Shown: positions 52,601-64,000 of the stretch, piece after piece
How the letters are laid out: each line of letters begins with the position of its first letter
Numbering within the stretch: the stretch's first letter is position 1
NCBI GenBank assembly: GCA_963555705.1
Contig: OY743174.1
Span: 57,434,234 to 57,498,233 of the forward strand
Direction of reading: 5' to 3'
Source of the DNA: Ligustrum vulgare
Lineage: Eukaryota; Streptophyta; Magnoliopsida; Lamiales; Oleaceae
Length of the DNA: 64,000 bases
Program-made: the position numbers and the translations under genes
Notes under the pieces: model-generated
The model's database searches: none
Told to the model about the DNA's origin: nothing
Seen by the model: the letters and a program-made list of their open reading frames with translations, nothing else

Positions 52601-53471
52601 TTGGTGATATAGTGGAAAGAAAATAAATGATGAAGCAAAAACGTGGAAGAATTAATGTAGGATTAAGTTAGGATAATTAACTAAAAATTAGACTAACTTC
52701 GATTTGAAAATATATTTAAAACTGATATATTTTGGACTGAAAAATGATTTTGAAAATAATACTTTGAATAAATAATTAAAATAACATAATTTTAGAAATT
52801 TGGATTTTAATTTAAAATCGAACAAATTCGATATTTCTTGACTTGGCTATACGAATCCGTCGCGGCGTTAATTTCAAAATAATGAGTGAAATAGTAGCGA
52901 CACAATTTTCTAAATATTAAAAATAATTATAAAATTGCGTAAAAATTCTGGGTCGCTACATTTTTGCCCTAAATCTAGAAGTAACCAATACACACCTTCA
53001 AGAATTAATCTTGGCACCCAAAACATACATCATCTAATACAATAGATGGAACCCCAACAACAACAACAATAATGGAGATTAAATGGCACCTAAACCATTC
53101 TAAGATAATACTTAGAGAAATCCAAATCTTGAAGAAGAAGAATACACAATAATCAACACTTTCTTCTCCAAAATATAACAAGAAAAATAGCACATTTTAT
53201 TCCATTGTTGTTGTGTAAATATGTGTAGAAAAATGGCCAAAGAATTTCTTCTTCCTCCTTCCTCTGCGCGTATTCAGCCTCTGTCTGCGTAAGGGATTTT
53301 CTCTACCTCTGTCCGTGTTTTTGAAAAAGAAGGAGACAACTAGCCACTCTCTCTTTTTCCTTTTGTGTATTTAATTAGGTTAGGTAGGTTAACTTTTTAG
53401 AAATTGCACTAAAGTCCTCCACCTTTCAATTCACAATTAAAATGGGCTGGAACTTATATTTAAGCCCAACA
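49626..53471 (-). repeat. Left (3') LTR of the copia element, interrupted at 49906-52960
   Basis: Bases 49626-49905 plus 52966-53471 add to 786 bp, exactly the length of the right LTR. Confidence 0.92.
49906..52960 (-). repeat. Solo LTR related to the LOG-array element, minus strand
   Basis: On the minus strand it runs from TGTAGCGACCC to GGGGCGCTACA, like the array LTRs but 3055 bp long. It is flanked by TTTTT on both sides (49901-49905, 52961-52965). The terminal regions and the 'aagttcggtaaaattc' repeats match the array LTR closely, while the middle (about 51480-52660) differs strongly. It has about three copies of the 14-bp minisatellite instead of nine. No internal region is present, so it arose by LTR-LTR recombination. 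Confidence 0.88.
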
Positions 53472-53516
53472 ATCTCCCCCTCCAGCCCATGAGAGAGGTA
53501 CACCAAAAGACTCCAG

Positions 53517-56500
53517 TCACTTGGAATCCATCCCGGCCTGCTCAGCACAAAACTCAAGCTTCTGCTTGGTAACAATCTTGGTCAACATATCAGCAATATT
53601 CTTATCGGTATGAATCTTTTCCAACTGCATTAACTTCTCGTCAATAGCTCCACGTATCCAATGATACCTCACATCAATGTGTTTAGTACGAGAATGGAAA
53701 GTAGAATTCTTACTTAGCTCAAGAGCACTCTGACTATCACAATAAATGACGTACTCACCTTGCTTCACGTTGAGCTCCTCAAGAAACTTTCTCATCTATA
53801 TCATCTCTTTACCTGCTTCGGTAATTGCAATATACTCAGCCTCAGTTGTAGACAAAGCCACACATTTTTGCAATCTTGACTGCCAAGAAACAGCTCCCCC
53901 TGCAAAAGTAAACAAGTACCCAGATGTAGACTTTCTGTTGTCAAGATCTCCTGCCATATCTGCATCTGTATACGCTGTCAAAACTGGCTGAGCTTCTCCG
54001 AAGCCCAAACACAAAGTAGAAGTTCCCCTGAGATACCGCATAATCCATTTTACTGCTTCCCAATGATCTTTGCCCGGATTAGACAGAAATCTGCTTACCA
54101 CACCAACTGCATGTGCAATATCTGGACGAGTACATACCATAGCATACATCAAACTACCAACTGCTGAAGAATAGGGTACTGATTCCATCTTCTTCTTCTC
54201 TTCACTCGTTGGAGGACAAGATCTTTTGGTAAGTTTGAGATGACCCCCAAGAGGTGAGCTAACTGATTTAGCTCCTTTCATACTGAACCTTTCAAGAACT
54301 CGTTCAATATATTTTTCTTGTGATAACCACAACCTCTTAGATTTTCTGTCTCGAATTATCTCCATGCCCAATATCTGTTTAGCCGGCCCCAGATCTTTCA
54401 TATCAAATGACTTATGTAAGGCTTCTTTCAATTTCTTGATCAACCCCACATCCTGGCCAACTATAAGCATATCATCAACATAAAGCAGTAAAATAATAAA
54501 TTTGTCACCTGGAAAAGATCTGATATAAACACAAGAATCTGCAGTCGTCCTTGTGTATTCCTGACTGGCCATAAAAGCATCAAACTTTTTATACCACTGT
54601 CTTGGTGCTTGCTTGAGCCCATACAAACTTTTCTTCAATTTGCATACAAGGTGTTCTTTCCCCTTTTGTTCAAAACCCTCTGGTTGAAACATATAAATCT
54701 CTTCCTCCAAGTCACCATGTAGGAAGGCAGTCTTCACATCAAGTTGCTCTATTTCTAGGTCTAGACTGGCTGCTAACCCCAAAACAACTCTGATGGATGT
54801 CATTTTCACAACAGGAGAGAAAATCTCATCAAAATCAACACCATATTTCTGCCCAAAGCCTTTAACAACCAAACGAGCTTTGTACTTCATCAAATCACCA
54901 TTGCCTTCCCGTTTGATTTTATATACCCATTTATTTCTCAATGCTTTTCTGCCCTTAGGAAGATTCACCAAGTCATAAGTATCATTCTTCCTTAAGGAAT
55001 TCATCTCTTCTGTCATTGCTTTCATCCACTGAACTTTATCCCTATTAGACTGTGCCTCAGAAAAACTTTCTGGCTCTCCATCAGTAGTAAGCAAAATATA
55101 GTCAGAAGTAGGATACCTAGTAGATGGCCTGTGATCTCTGGTAGATCTTCTGACATGTGATTCTTCATCTTCTTCTGTCTCAGTTATTTGCTCCCCCTCA
55201 TTAGCATTCTCATCGGCTAGTATATCATTATGGGCAATGTCATCAACATTCTCATCAATAGGAGCTAAGTTCTCTTCAACAATAGGCTGTGATGTTGAAG
55301 TGCTAGTAGATGCGAGATCAGGAACAGCTGCAGTCACTCTAGGCTGCTCCAATTTATCCAAATATTCAATGGTTTGGTCTTCATGAAAGACCACATCTCT
55401 GCTTCTCACAATCTTCTTTTTCTCTGGATCCCAAAATTTGTACCCAAACTGTTCATCACCATAGCTGAGAAATATACAAGGAGTAGCTCTATCATCAAGC
55501 TTCGATCTCTGTTCCTTAAGCACGTGCACAAAAGCTTTGCACCCAAACACCTTCAGATGAGAGTAGGAAACATCTTTGCCTGTCCAAACTCTTTCTGGAA
55601 TATCAAAGTCGAAAGGAACAGATGGAGATCTATTGATCAAATAGCAAGCAGTCTGAACTGCTTCACCCCAAAACATTTTTGTAGCTTGGCTGTCTTCAAC
55701 ATGCATCTGACTCTGTCAAGAATGGTACGGTTAATTCTTTCTGCCACACCATTATGTTGAGGAGTACCTGCTTCTGTAAACTCATGTCGAATCCCAAAGT
55801 TTGAGCAATAATCCCTGAACTCATGTGAAGTGTATTCCCCACCATTATCTGTTCTAAGACATTTCAAGGGCTTACCTGTTTCTCGTTCTACCATGGCATG
55901 AAACTGTTGAAAACTCTTAAATACCTGATCTTTAGATTTCAACATATAAACCCAAAGCTTCCTAGAAGCATCATCAAAAAATGTGAGGAAATACTTATTT
56001 CCACCCAAAGAAGCTACATCGCTAGGAGAGCACACATCAGAATGCACAAGTTCTAAAATATCATGTTTTCTTTTAAATGAACCACTAAAAGAAACTCTGT
56101 GCTGTTTACCATATAAACAATGATCACATTTGTTTAGCGACATACCTTTGACTAAGGGAATAGATGTCTTCTTAGCCAGAACCTGCAAACCTTTTTCACT
56201 CATGTGACCAAGCCTCTTGTGCCATAAATCAGGAGAAGTATCTTCAACAACATTCACCTCATTTTTACAAGCTTTTGCATAAGTCTTGTAAAGCGTGCAA
56301 CAAGCTTTTCCTTTGGCAACAATCAAAGTGCCCTTTGACAATTTCCAATTCAAATCACCGAATCTGCTATAATAACCCTGTCTGTCAAGAGTCATAACTG
56401 AAATTAGATTGAGACGCATATCAGCAATATGCCTCACATCATTCAGTATCAAGGAGTAGCCAAGTTCTGTTTGCAAGTAAATATCACCAATCCCAATAAT

Positions 56501-57514
56501 TTTAGATTGGCTAGTATTTCCCATCTTTGAAATACCAAAATCACCAGCTGTGTAATTTGCAAACAAGTCCATGTTCGAACAAACATGGTAAGAAGCACCA
56601 CTATCAACAATCCACTCAGTACTAGGATCACCCACGTGTAGACAATGACCATCTACACAAGAAAGTACTTCATCACTGGTAGAAACAATAGTTGTAGTGT
56701 TCTTTTCATCTTCCTTCTTCTGATTGCTACCTTCCCTTTGCTCTCTCAACCAAATCCGACAATTTCTTTTAATGTGGCCCACATTACCACAATGATAGCA
56801 AGCTGACTTTTTATCTTTTGATTTCGACCGACCTCTTGACTTGCTGCGACCTTTCTGCCATCTATTTCTATTTCTCCCCCTGTCCTCTATAACAAGAGCA
56901 TGTGCATGATTTGACCCTGCATGTACACCTGAGGACTTTCTTCTTGATTCCTCATTCTGCATACTGTCTTTAACAGACTCCATAGTCAAAACACCATCGG
57001 GAGCAGAATTACTGATAGTCACAACAAATGTCTCCCAACTGTCTGGCAAAGAACTCAAAAGTAACAAAGCCTGCAATTCATCTTCTAATTTCATACCCAT
57101 AGTAGTCAACTGATTTACAATATTCTGAAAATTGTTCAAGTGTTCTGTCACACCCATGCCATCTTTGTATTTCATGTTGACCAAGTCTCTAATCAGAAAA
57201 GACTTCCTAGATGCAGTCTTTTTCTCAAACATAGACTCCAATTTCGACCACAATGTATGTGCGTCAGTCTCCTGTGCAACATGATGAAACACACTGTTAT
57301 CCACCCACTGTCTTATAGTTCCGATAGTCTTTCTATTCTGTTTGGTCCAATCACTGTCTGACATATCATTCGGTTTAGCCGTGTCACCCTCAACGGGGTC
57401 ATGCAAATCCTTGCAATAAAGGATATCCTCCATCCTAGGCTTCCAAGTTACCCAATTATGATTAGTGAGTCTAATCATAGCACAACCAACTGGATCATCC
57501 ATTTTAATCCACAC
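53517..57514 (-). pseudogene. Ty1/copia Gag-Pol polyprotein with one frameshift and one stop
   Basis: Starts at an ATG at 57514. In order: Gag with the zinc knuckle CYHCGNVGHIKRNC (about residue 237), aspartic protease WIVDSGASYHVC (about 298), the pre-integrase motif LWHKRLGHMSEKG, and the integrase core with RTDNGGEY and GTPQHNGVAERINR. Near 55670 a one-base change in an A-run shifts the frame, and reading continues in the ORF 55706-53796. That ORF holds the reverse transcriptase (SLYGLKQAPRQWYKK, YVDDMLIVG) and RNase H (AYTDADMAGD, STTEAEYIA). A TAG at 53796-53798 interrupts RNase H; the last 92 codons follow in the same frame to 53517. This copy cannot make an intact polyprotein. Confidence 0.92.
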
Positions 57515-57527
57515 AATCTAACACAAG

Positions 57528-57538
57528 CTCTGATACCA
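57528..57538 (-). other. Primer binding site of the copia element
   Basis: Minus-strand TGGTATCAGAG begins just after the 5' LTR (right LTR) with a 1-2 bp gap; initiator tRNA-Met type. Confidence 0.85.
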
Positions 57539-57539
57539 C

Positions 57540-58325
57540 TGTTGGGGAAAAAAAATTCGGACCACAAACGGAATTGCCAACACAAGTAGCAAACGCCAAA
57601 TATTTCCCCTCAAACTCCGTGTGATTAAAATAGGAAATCAACAACTCAATCAAGTCAATCCAAACAATAGAATATCGAAATTATAAATACCAAAGCGATA
57701 ACACCAATAATTATTTAACGTCGTAAAACCCTCCAATGAGAAGGGAAAATCGACGGGGCAAACCGACAATTCCACTATTACCAAATAATAGGAATACAAT
57801 ATTTCTTTCCTAGATTTTTGCCCTAAATCTAGAAGTAACCAATACACACCTTCAAGAATTAATCTTGGCACCCAAAACATACATCATCTAATACAATAGA
57901 TGGAACCCCAACAACAACAACAATAATGGAAATTAAATGGCACCTAAACCATTCTAAGATAATACTTAGAGAAATCCAAATCTTGAAGAAGAAGAATACA
58001 CAATAATCAACACTTTCTTCTCCAAAATATAACAAGAAAAATAGCACATTTTATTCCATTGTTGTTGTGTAAATATGTGTAGAAAAATGGCCAAAGAATT
58101 TCTTCTTCCTCCTTCCTCTGCGCGTATTCAGCCTCTGTCTGCGTAAGGGATTTTCTCTACCTCTGTCCGTGTTTTTGAAAAAGAAGGAGACAACTAGCCA
58201 CTCTCTCTTTTTCCTTTTGTGTATTTAATTAGGTTAGGTAGGTTAACTTTTTAGAAATTGCACTAAAGTCCTCCACCTTTCAATTCACAATTAAAATGGG
58301 CTGGAACTTATATTTAAGCCCAACA
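57540..58325 (-). repeat. Right (5') LTR of the copia element, 786 bp
   Basis: Intact copy, TGTTGGGG...CCAACA; differs from the left LTR at about four positions. Confidence 0.93.
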
Positions 58326-58525
58326 GTATTGGAGTCGAGATCTTCTTCATTTTAGATGTAATAAGTGCCAAAAGGTTCATATTAGATATAGCAATATATT
58401 TCTTGATTATATAATTTACACAAATGTACATACCATATACTGCATCAAAGTGTTTTAGCTTTATGTTCTTCAATTATGCGAAAAAATAATTTTTTTTCTT
58501 GATGATGATGCTGAATTAAATTTTT

Positions 58526-58737
58526 TCCTGAGTTTGTTTGATATGTGTGTGATGGAGGAATCAAATTCAATAAAGGATATGAAAATAGTGTATGTGGACA
58601 TATTATCCTTACCATTGCTCAACACGTGGAGGTTTATGGATACCCTCCTGCCGTGGAGGATTTCCAACAGAAAATTCTTGCAACTAATAGCCTGTTCTTT
58701 GGTTCACCAAAGTACAATTACTCCTAATCAATGGTAA
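58526..58737 (+). pseudogene. NQR: NQR pseudogene, second exon, frameshifted
   Basis: One frame reads SNSIKDMKIVYVDILSLPLL, and after a one-base shift near 58625 another reads EVYGYPPAVEDFQQKIL followed by LFFGSPKYNYS and a stop. This is the conserved 'LPLLNTDLE...PPAVE-FRQKI...SPEYNYS' region of plant NAD(P)H:quinone oxidoreductase. The Glu of SPEYNYS is Lys here. A GTAAAT donor follows at 58738. The C-terminal part of the enzyme (LKNA-DWASR and GGFGGGR blocks) was not found downstream. Confidence 0.7.
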
Positions 58738-59006
58738 ATATTTAATTTTTCTCCATAAACTTCTCCCCTCTGATAGAGAGTTTGATCTTGTAGAAATTCT
58801 TCTAAAGAAAATTCAACACATTATCTATTCAAAATTTTACTGCCTAAGTTTTCACGTAGCTTTATTTTACTGCCTAATTATTTATTTTTTTCCTCATGTT
58901 TAATTTACTTTGTAACTTAATAAAGATTTATGGGATTTATTCAGGATATTCTTTGCTACGTTGTCTAAAAATTAATTTTCTCATATTTACAGGAAAATAA
59001 GTAAAT
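58738..59006. other. AT-rich spacer, former intron or 3' flank of the NQR relic
   Basis: No coding or repeat signal recognised. Confidence 0.4.
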
Positions 59007-59011
59007 CTTGT

Positions 59012-59514
59012 TGTTGAAATTGTGGTTGGGTCTTCGATACACCTCCGGGCTCAGTAAGCTCTCCAAAATCGACACCTCGACTTCGACCTCGACTCAACAA
59101 CCACTACTCTCGATTGCTCCAATATGGGAAGAACAAGAACAAAAGCAACAATGGAGAACTACCAAGATAGAACTCCAAGAACGGTTGCTCTCTCTTTTTT
59201 CCTCTCCCCCATTTCAAATGCCACAACCTCTCCACTTCTCTCCACTAGACAATGGCAAGTGATGGGATATATATAACATGTTGGGCTAGGTCACAAGTTG
59301 GGCCAATGCTCCAAAACCCGAGCCCAAGTCCAAAGTCCATGCCCATAACCACCACAATTGTGCCTTCCAAGTGGACCACAAGCAACTACCAATTAAGTCA
59401 CTTCAAGTGATCCCGAGTTGTTAACGAGCAGAACTATCCATCGAGGTGTCGATATTATTCTCATAACTGTTTTACATCATCGCTCGGATTTATTGGGTAT
59501 CAAAAAACCCAATA
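59012..59514 (-). repeat. Left (3') LTR of the 3.2-kb element
   Basis: About 503 bp. Encodes no protein; the Thr/Ser-rich ORF inside is mirrored in the other LTR. Confidence 0.88.
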
Positions 59515-61269
59515 AATCTCCACCTTGATACCCAATCAACTTGCAAGAAAAACAACACAATGTTTATACTTGCCCAATCAAGGTAATCCAAACAAAATTG
59601 AAATCACTGACCTTACCTCGTGTCTCGCACTCGAAACACACATCATACCTGCTCCATTTACTAGCTAGGACTAAGGTAAAAAATATCCAAGCAGAAGACA
59701 AATAATCACAGTAATCAATCAAGAACATACAACATGCGATGACAGATATAACCATAAGATAATACAGAAATCTTTTCAAATATGCTCACAAAGAATATAA
59801 GACTAACACAAAGTTAATCAAACACTACGGCCAACACATTTACACCACAATGCATAAATGACCCCATGAAAAGATCTCACACAATTATCCTATCCCATTC
59901 CGTGTATCTCTCTCCTCAAGAACAGATATCACACACACCGCCACCTATGCTCACTAGATTGATCACCACACATGCCTAACTGGTAAACAAGAATAAATCC
60001 TAAATCTATGGGATGCTCCTCTATCAACACTTCACTTCTCTCAACCTAAGGGGATAATGGGTCTCCACCTAATAGAAGTTATCTAAGTGTCTCTAACACT
60101 CCACCCGGCCAGGATTTCAGATAGAAGATTTACATGACATTCAAATGTCACACTCACCCCCCGTACATATCATCAATGCACTATCAGGCATCTACTCCAC
60201 ACATTATCATTAGACATACTCACACTCACTATTAAGACATCACAAACCCACTATGCATGCCAACACATTGCACTTAGTAAAAAATGATTACACACAAATT
60301 CATGCAAACTAACACGTATCAAACAAGTTGAAATGCTACATAAAACAATGCATCGAATTAAGTAATTACACACATGAAAAAAGGATCACACAGATGCCCA
60401 TGCAGCTACATCGAGCACTTATCCTCAATAAGCCTCGCTCGGATCTTTCCTAGATCCAGTGGTACCGTTCGCCTCACCTATCTCCCAACACCATCCACTC
60501 TTATATCACATTTACCTACCGCACTAACTAGGCCCAAAACCTTGCCATATCACGCTCCACCAAACTAGATCACCATGCCATCAAGAAAATCCAAGTGTTG
60601 TCATCTTATCCAAAAATGCACAAACACGACACGCAATAAATGCAATGACCACAAGTAAAGTTTAGACACACATCATAAAGAATCCAGTCAATTATACTTT
60701 CTAAGGTCACAGGCATATCTAAATGAAGACAAAACATCTAAAGCGCATATATTAAATTCATATAGAAAATAATATATCAAAATTCACACAGAATATATGG
60801 CACGAATTAAGCAAATAATTCCTAGGTCTATCAACAAGTAATGGTTACCAAGCAATGGCAACCCCAATCCTAATGATCACCCCACACGATGATTAGCTAG
60901 TGCAATAAATAAAGGTTTCAGCCAATTTACCAGAGCGGACTTTTTTGAGTCCGTAAATTAGGAGACAAGCGAACTTCATCACTTTAGGGACATCACCATA
61001 CACCCTAAAGACTCCACCGAAAGTTGCAGCACACGAATCACTCGTCGACCAAACGACCACAAGGGGAAAATCGTCCAACTTTCAGTACAAAACTCCAAAC
61101 TAAAATCCGTCAGCGCCAACGGCTCCACCTCAATGAGAGTAACAAACTGTCTTCATACGTCATCGTCGAAAAATGACCTCACGCGCCGCCGCCGGAAAAA
61201 CAACCCATCACCGGAATGTGCACCTTGATGTCCTGAACATGCCTGTGGTCTCCGTTTCTCCAAAAGATC

Positions 61270-61640
61270 AACCATTTGGTCGGAATCAGCATTTTTCAGT
61301 TCGCCGACCTCTTCTTCTCCGGCCAATAACTTTCGTTTCCACCGTCGGATCGGCACCAAATTTTAGTCGAATCTTCTCCTCGACAAGCCCGTTGATATGG
61401 AGGTGTTCGATCGTCGATCGAGTATTGGATAGTCCGGGATCAGCGTTTTAATTTTCGGTCAGATTTTGATTTTTGCACAGTTTTAGCCTTTCTTCTCCGG
61501 TCGATGTCTTCTGTTTCAGCCGTCTGATCGTCCCCAGATTTCACGGAGGTCTTCTCCTCGACAAGCCCGTTCTGATGGAAGTGGCCGATCGTCAATCAGA
61601 GCTCTGGATCGACCAGAAACCCCCTTTTTCAGTCCGGCCA
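61270..61640. repeat. Two diverged ~165-bp tandem copies in the internal region
   Basis: 'cttctccggcc' to 'cttctcctcgacaagcccgtt-gatgga' and 'cgatcgtc-atc' occurs at about 61312-61445 and again at about 61492-61625 with many differences. Confidence 0.6.
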
Positions 61641-61748
61641 GAATTTTGAAAAATGGACAGATTCAGTCTTCTTTTCCAGCTTCCTTTTTGGCCCGTTCTT
61701 TTCCAACACCTTATCCAGCCCAAAATCACTCCAATAGCTCTGATACCA

Positions 61749-62235
61749 TGTTGAAATTGTGGTTGGATCTTCGATACACCTCCAGGCTCAGTAAGCTCTC
61801 CGAAATCGACACCTCGACTTCAACCTCGACTCAACAACCACTACTCTTGGTTGCTCCAATATGGGAAGAACAAGAGCAACAATGGAGAACTACCAAGCTA
61901 GAACTCCAAGAACGGTTGCTCTCTCTTTTTTCCTCTCCCCCATTTCAAATGCCACAACCTCTCCACTAGACAATGGCAAGTGATGGGATATATATAACAT
62001 GTTGAGCTAGGTCACAAGTTGGGCCAATGCTCCAAAAACCCAAGCCCAAGTTCAAAGTCCATGCCCATAAGCACACAATTGGGCCTTCCAAGTGGATCAC
62101 GAGCAACTACCAATTAAGTCACTTCAAGTGATCCCGAGTTGTTATCGAGCCGAACTATCCATCGAGGTATCGATATTATTCCCACAACTGTTTTACGTCA
62201 TCGCTCGGATTTATTGGGTATCAAAAAACCCAACA
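61749..62235 (-). repeat. Right (5') LTR of the 3.2-kb element
   Basis: 487 bp, clearly homologous to 59012-59514 with small indels and substitutions, so this element is older than the copia insertion. Confidence 0.88.
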
Positions 62236-62240
62236 CTTGT

Positions 62241-63890
62241 TATTACAAACTATCGTACTGAGAGAAAGCAAGCCAAAAAAATGCATTGGAGATATGAAAA
62301 GCTCACATTGCCATAAAAATCTAATTTTTATTGTTGCTACTCCATTCATTTCTTGATTAATTGATTTTTCTTTGAAATAACATGAGTTGCTTTTGAAGAA
62401 TGGGGGTTATTGCTTTTGAAGAATGGTGAGGAACTTGAAAATTATTTTTTTAATGTTGTTGTATGAATTTCTTGATTTGTTTAATGTTTGAGGTTGTTGG
62501 ATTTCTCTCTTTTTGTTCATTTGGTTCGCATCACGGATATTGTTTGTACATGTGAAACTCTATTGTAATTCTTTTCCAAAGAGCAAAACCCTTGCGGTTT
62601 GTTGCATCGTTGGACCTGGATCTCAATGCATACGTATCTTTATTTATTGGATAATGCATTTACAAGTTGGTAGTTATTACCTACAACCAAATAACATGTC
62701 GGGCTACGAGTCTGAACAGTTTGAGACTCCCAAGAAGACAGAGGATGGATGGAGAAGAATTTCCCGTTAAAATGTGTTGAAAGAAACAATTTTGTGGCAT
62801 TCATTAATATAAATGTGTTTGATGAAGTTACATTAGACTTTTTATGCTCTATAGTATCCACAATTTATTCCTTTGCTTATTGTATATAGAAATTAAAGTT
62901 GATTTTTTACAATAGGTATGTATTTCTGTAGGAGAGACATGAGATTGCTGTAACTATTTTTCCTTACAGTGGCCATTTAGCAATAGTCATAGCCAGAAAG
63001 CTAAAGATGGTGACTTTGGGAGTGATACATGGATTCCTTTCTCTCAACCAACATAGCTCAAAATCTTTAAATTGTCGAGTGGCACTATATATCTCTCATG
63101 GTACTCTTTACTTGTATAAGTTGTATTCCTAGAACTTGTCAACATCTATTTAATTGATCTATGTTGAAATTCTTGTCATGATTCTCCGTGTTGTCTCTCT
63201 ATCTCTTCATGTATATAAATTAGCAGTTCCGTTCAAATGCCCGTGATGGGCCTAGGATATGTTGCCCGTTTGATGATGTGTCAATAAAGGTGAGAAAATT
63301 AGATCCTTTTTATTCAACATGGGTCCCATCATTTCAAACGTTTACTTTGTGAGTGAATACAGGTAAGAAATTGAGCTCTTCACTTTTCATCCAACATGGG
63401 CCCCATCATTTCAATAATCCATCCAAACAATTTACATGCAAATTTTTATATATACACGTGTGATTATGATATTTTGATATTACACTCACATTTTCTACTG
63501 ATATTAATAATGTATTTTATTATTTAAATTTCTTATATCGAAGAAGATAATCACAAAAATCGCAATAATTGTATAGTGTCAACAACTACTAGACAATTAA
63601 CTAATTAATATATAAATGATAATTGTCTAGCGTCAAACAATGACTTAGAAACGATACATCAATAAACGACTTATCATCCTGTGAACCTATCATCCTGTGA
63701 GCAATCGTGCGAAAAATGTGGGTGATATGGTTCTTCAACAAGTTGCGACCTAATAACCAAAAGTTAAGAAAAAATATTTTAGTCACATTATACTAGAAAT
63801 AAATAAAAGAAAAAAAAAATTTGTCACGTTATACTAGAAATGAATAAACATAATAATTACGAAAATAAATAGACACATCACATTTGCTTA
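62241..63890. other. Intergenic sequence, nothing recognised
   Basis: AT-rich. Contains two near copies of 'tcaacatgggtcccatcatttcaa' (63316, 63390) and short low-value ORFs. No gene, RNA or element ends could be supported. Confidence 0.5.
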
Positions 63891-64000
63891 CTGAGATTGC
63901 AATGTCGGGCAGGTTCTTCTATCATGTCCAGTCACACCACACACCTTGCATTATTTAGAGCTTTTTGACATGGCTTTCTCCTTAGATGATTTCAATCGCT
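63891..64000 (-). pseudogene. CCHC zinc-knuckle C-terminus, FAR1/MULE-transposase type, partial
   Basis: Reading inward from the window end on the minus strand gives a basic linker (KSSKEKAMSKSSK), an in-frame TAA, then CKVCGVTGHDRRTCPTLQSQ and a stop. The C-x2-C-x4-H-x4-C knuckle followed by a short tail is typical of the C-termini of FAR1-related proteins and Mutator-like transposases. The stop before the knuckle suggests a relic, unless an intron lies there. The rest is outside the window. Confidence 0.45.

Larger units (their letters stand above)
49626..58325 (-). mobile_element. Ty1/copia LTR retrotransposon, minus strand, with nested solo LTR
   Basis: Two 786-bp LTRs (TGTTGGGG...GCCCAACA) bound a gag-pol region read on the minus strand. 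The left LTR is split by a solo LTR. TSD GTATT occurs at 49621-49625 and 58326-58330. PBS (minus-strand TGGTATCAGAG) is at 57528-57538 beside the right LTR, and the purine tract (minus strand GGAGGGGGAGAT) is right after 53471. I count about four mismatches between the LTRs, so the insertion is recent. Gag-pol motifs look Tork/Tnt1-like. Confidence 0.93.
59012..62235 (-). mobile_element. Non-autonomous LTR retrotransposon, 3.2 kb, minus strand
   Basis: Left LTR 59012-59514 and right LTR 61749-62235 (TGTTGAAATTGTGGTTGG to GGTATCAAAAAACCCAACA; the left one ends CAATA). TSD CTTGT lies at 59007-59011 and 62236-62240. A PBS in minus orientation (CTCTGATACCA, 61738-61748) abuts the right LTR, and a purine tract (minus strand AAGGTGGAGAT) abuts the left one. 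The 2.2-kb internal region has no gag or pol. It must be moved by another element's proteins. Confidence 0.88.

Noticed and set aside
52294..52638. 114-aa ORF on the minus strand of the solo LTR
   Set aside because: His/Ser/Ile-rich low-complexity translation of LTR DNA.
57528..57538. tRNA-like TGGTATCAGAG strings as tRNA genes
   Set aside because: They are primer binding sites next to LTRs; no cloverleaf arms surround them. No tRNA or rRNA gene was seen in the window.
59008..59262. 84-aa ORF and its counterpart at 61646-61969
   Set aside because: Both are inside the LTRs of the 3.2-kb element; similarity reflects LTR identity.

Overview
This is a stretch of plant nuclear DNA, most likely from a eudicot. 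It is AT-rich, has GT-AG introns, plant-type genes and heavy nesting of LTR retrotransposons. Three apparently functional host genes sit in an island from 30 to 49 kb, flanked on both sides by transposon-dominated DNA.

Region 1 to 6.2 kb: an internally deleted Ty3/gypsy element. Its 5' LTR is cut by the window edge, gag plus protease follow, no reverse transcriptase or integrase remains, and an 839-bp 3' LTR closes it. It lies in a decayed, once-spliced minus-strand gene of transposon type.

Region 6231 to 27792: the highlight of the window. It is a tandem array of one non-autonomous Ty3/gypsy-type LTR retrotransposon with an exact period of 6219 bp, arranged LTR-internal-LTR-internal-LTR-internal-LTR. 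A single 5-bp target duplication (CCTAG) flanks the whole array. Each 3.3-kb internal region lacks gag and pol. Instead it carries, antisense to the element, an intact intronless LOG-like cytokinin-activating enzyme ORF (217 aa) and an intact 188-aa basic Cys-rich ORF of unknown function. These come with TATA-like boxes, a hairpin-bearing spacer and a set of structured repeats. The copies are almost identical. A related solo LTR lies at 49.9-53.0 kb.

Region 27.8 to 30.5 kb: the second half of an older LTR-like sequence, a hAT transposase C-terminal relic, a CT microsatellite and an 86-bp duplication starting in G-runs.

Region 30.6 to 48.7 kb: two beta-amylase genes in direct orientation share the same catalytic-core exon pattern. 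The first (569 aa) is plastid-type. The second (693 aa) is a BZR1-BAM transcription-factor-like protein. A convergent class 3 lipase gene (441 aa, minus strand) follows. Stowaway and hAT-like MITEs, an AT microsatellite and a cluster of three GC-rich perfect hairpins lie in introns or spacers.

Region 49.2 to 64 kb: an NAD(P)H:quinone oxidoreductase (NQR) pseudogene is split in an intron by an 8.7-kb Ty1/copia element with TSD GTATT. The copia element's own LTR was in turn hit by the solo LTR (TSD TTTTT). A 3.2-kb non-autonomous LTR element (TSD CTTGT) follows, then sequence with nothing recognised, and at the very end a minus-strand CCHC zinc-knuckle fragment of FAR1/MULE type.

All calls come from reading the sequence. 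No database search was possible, so family names rest on recognised motifs.
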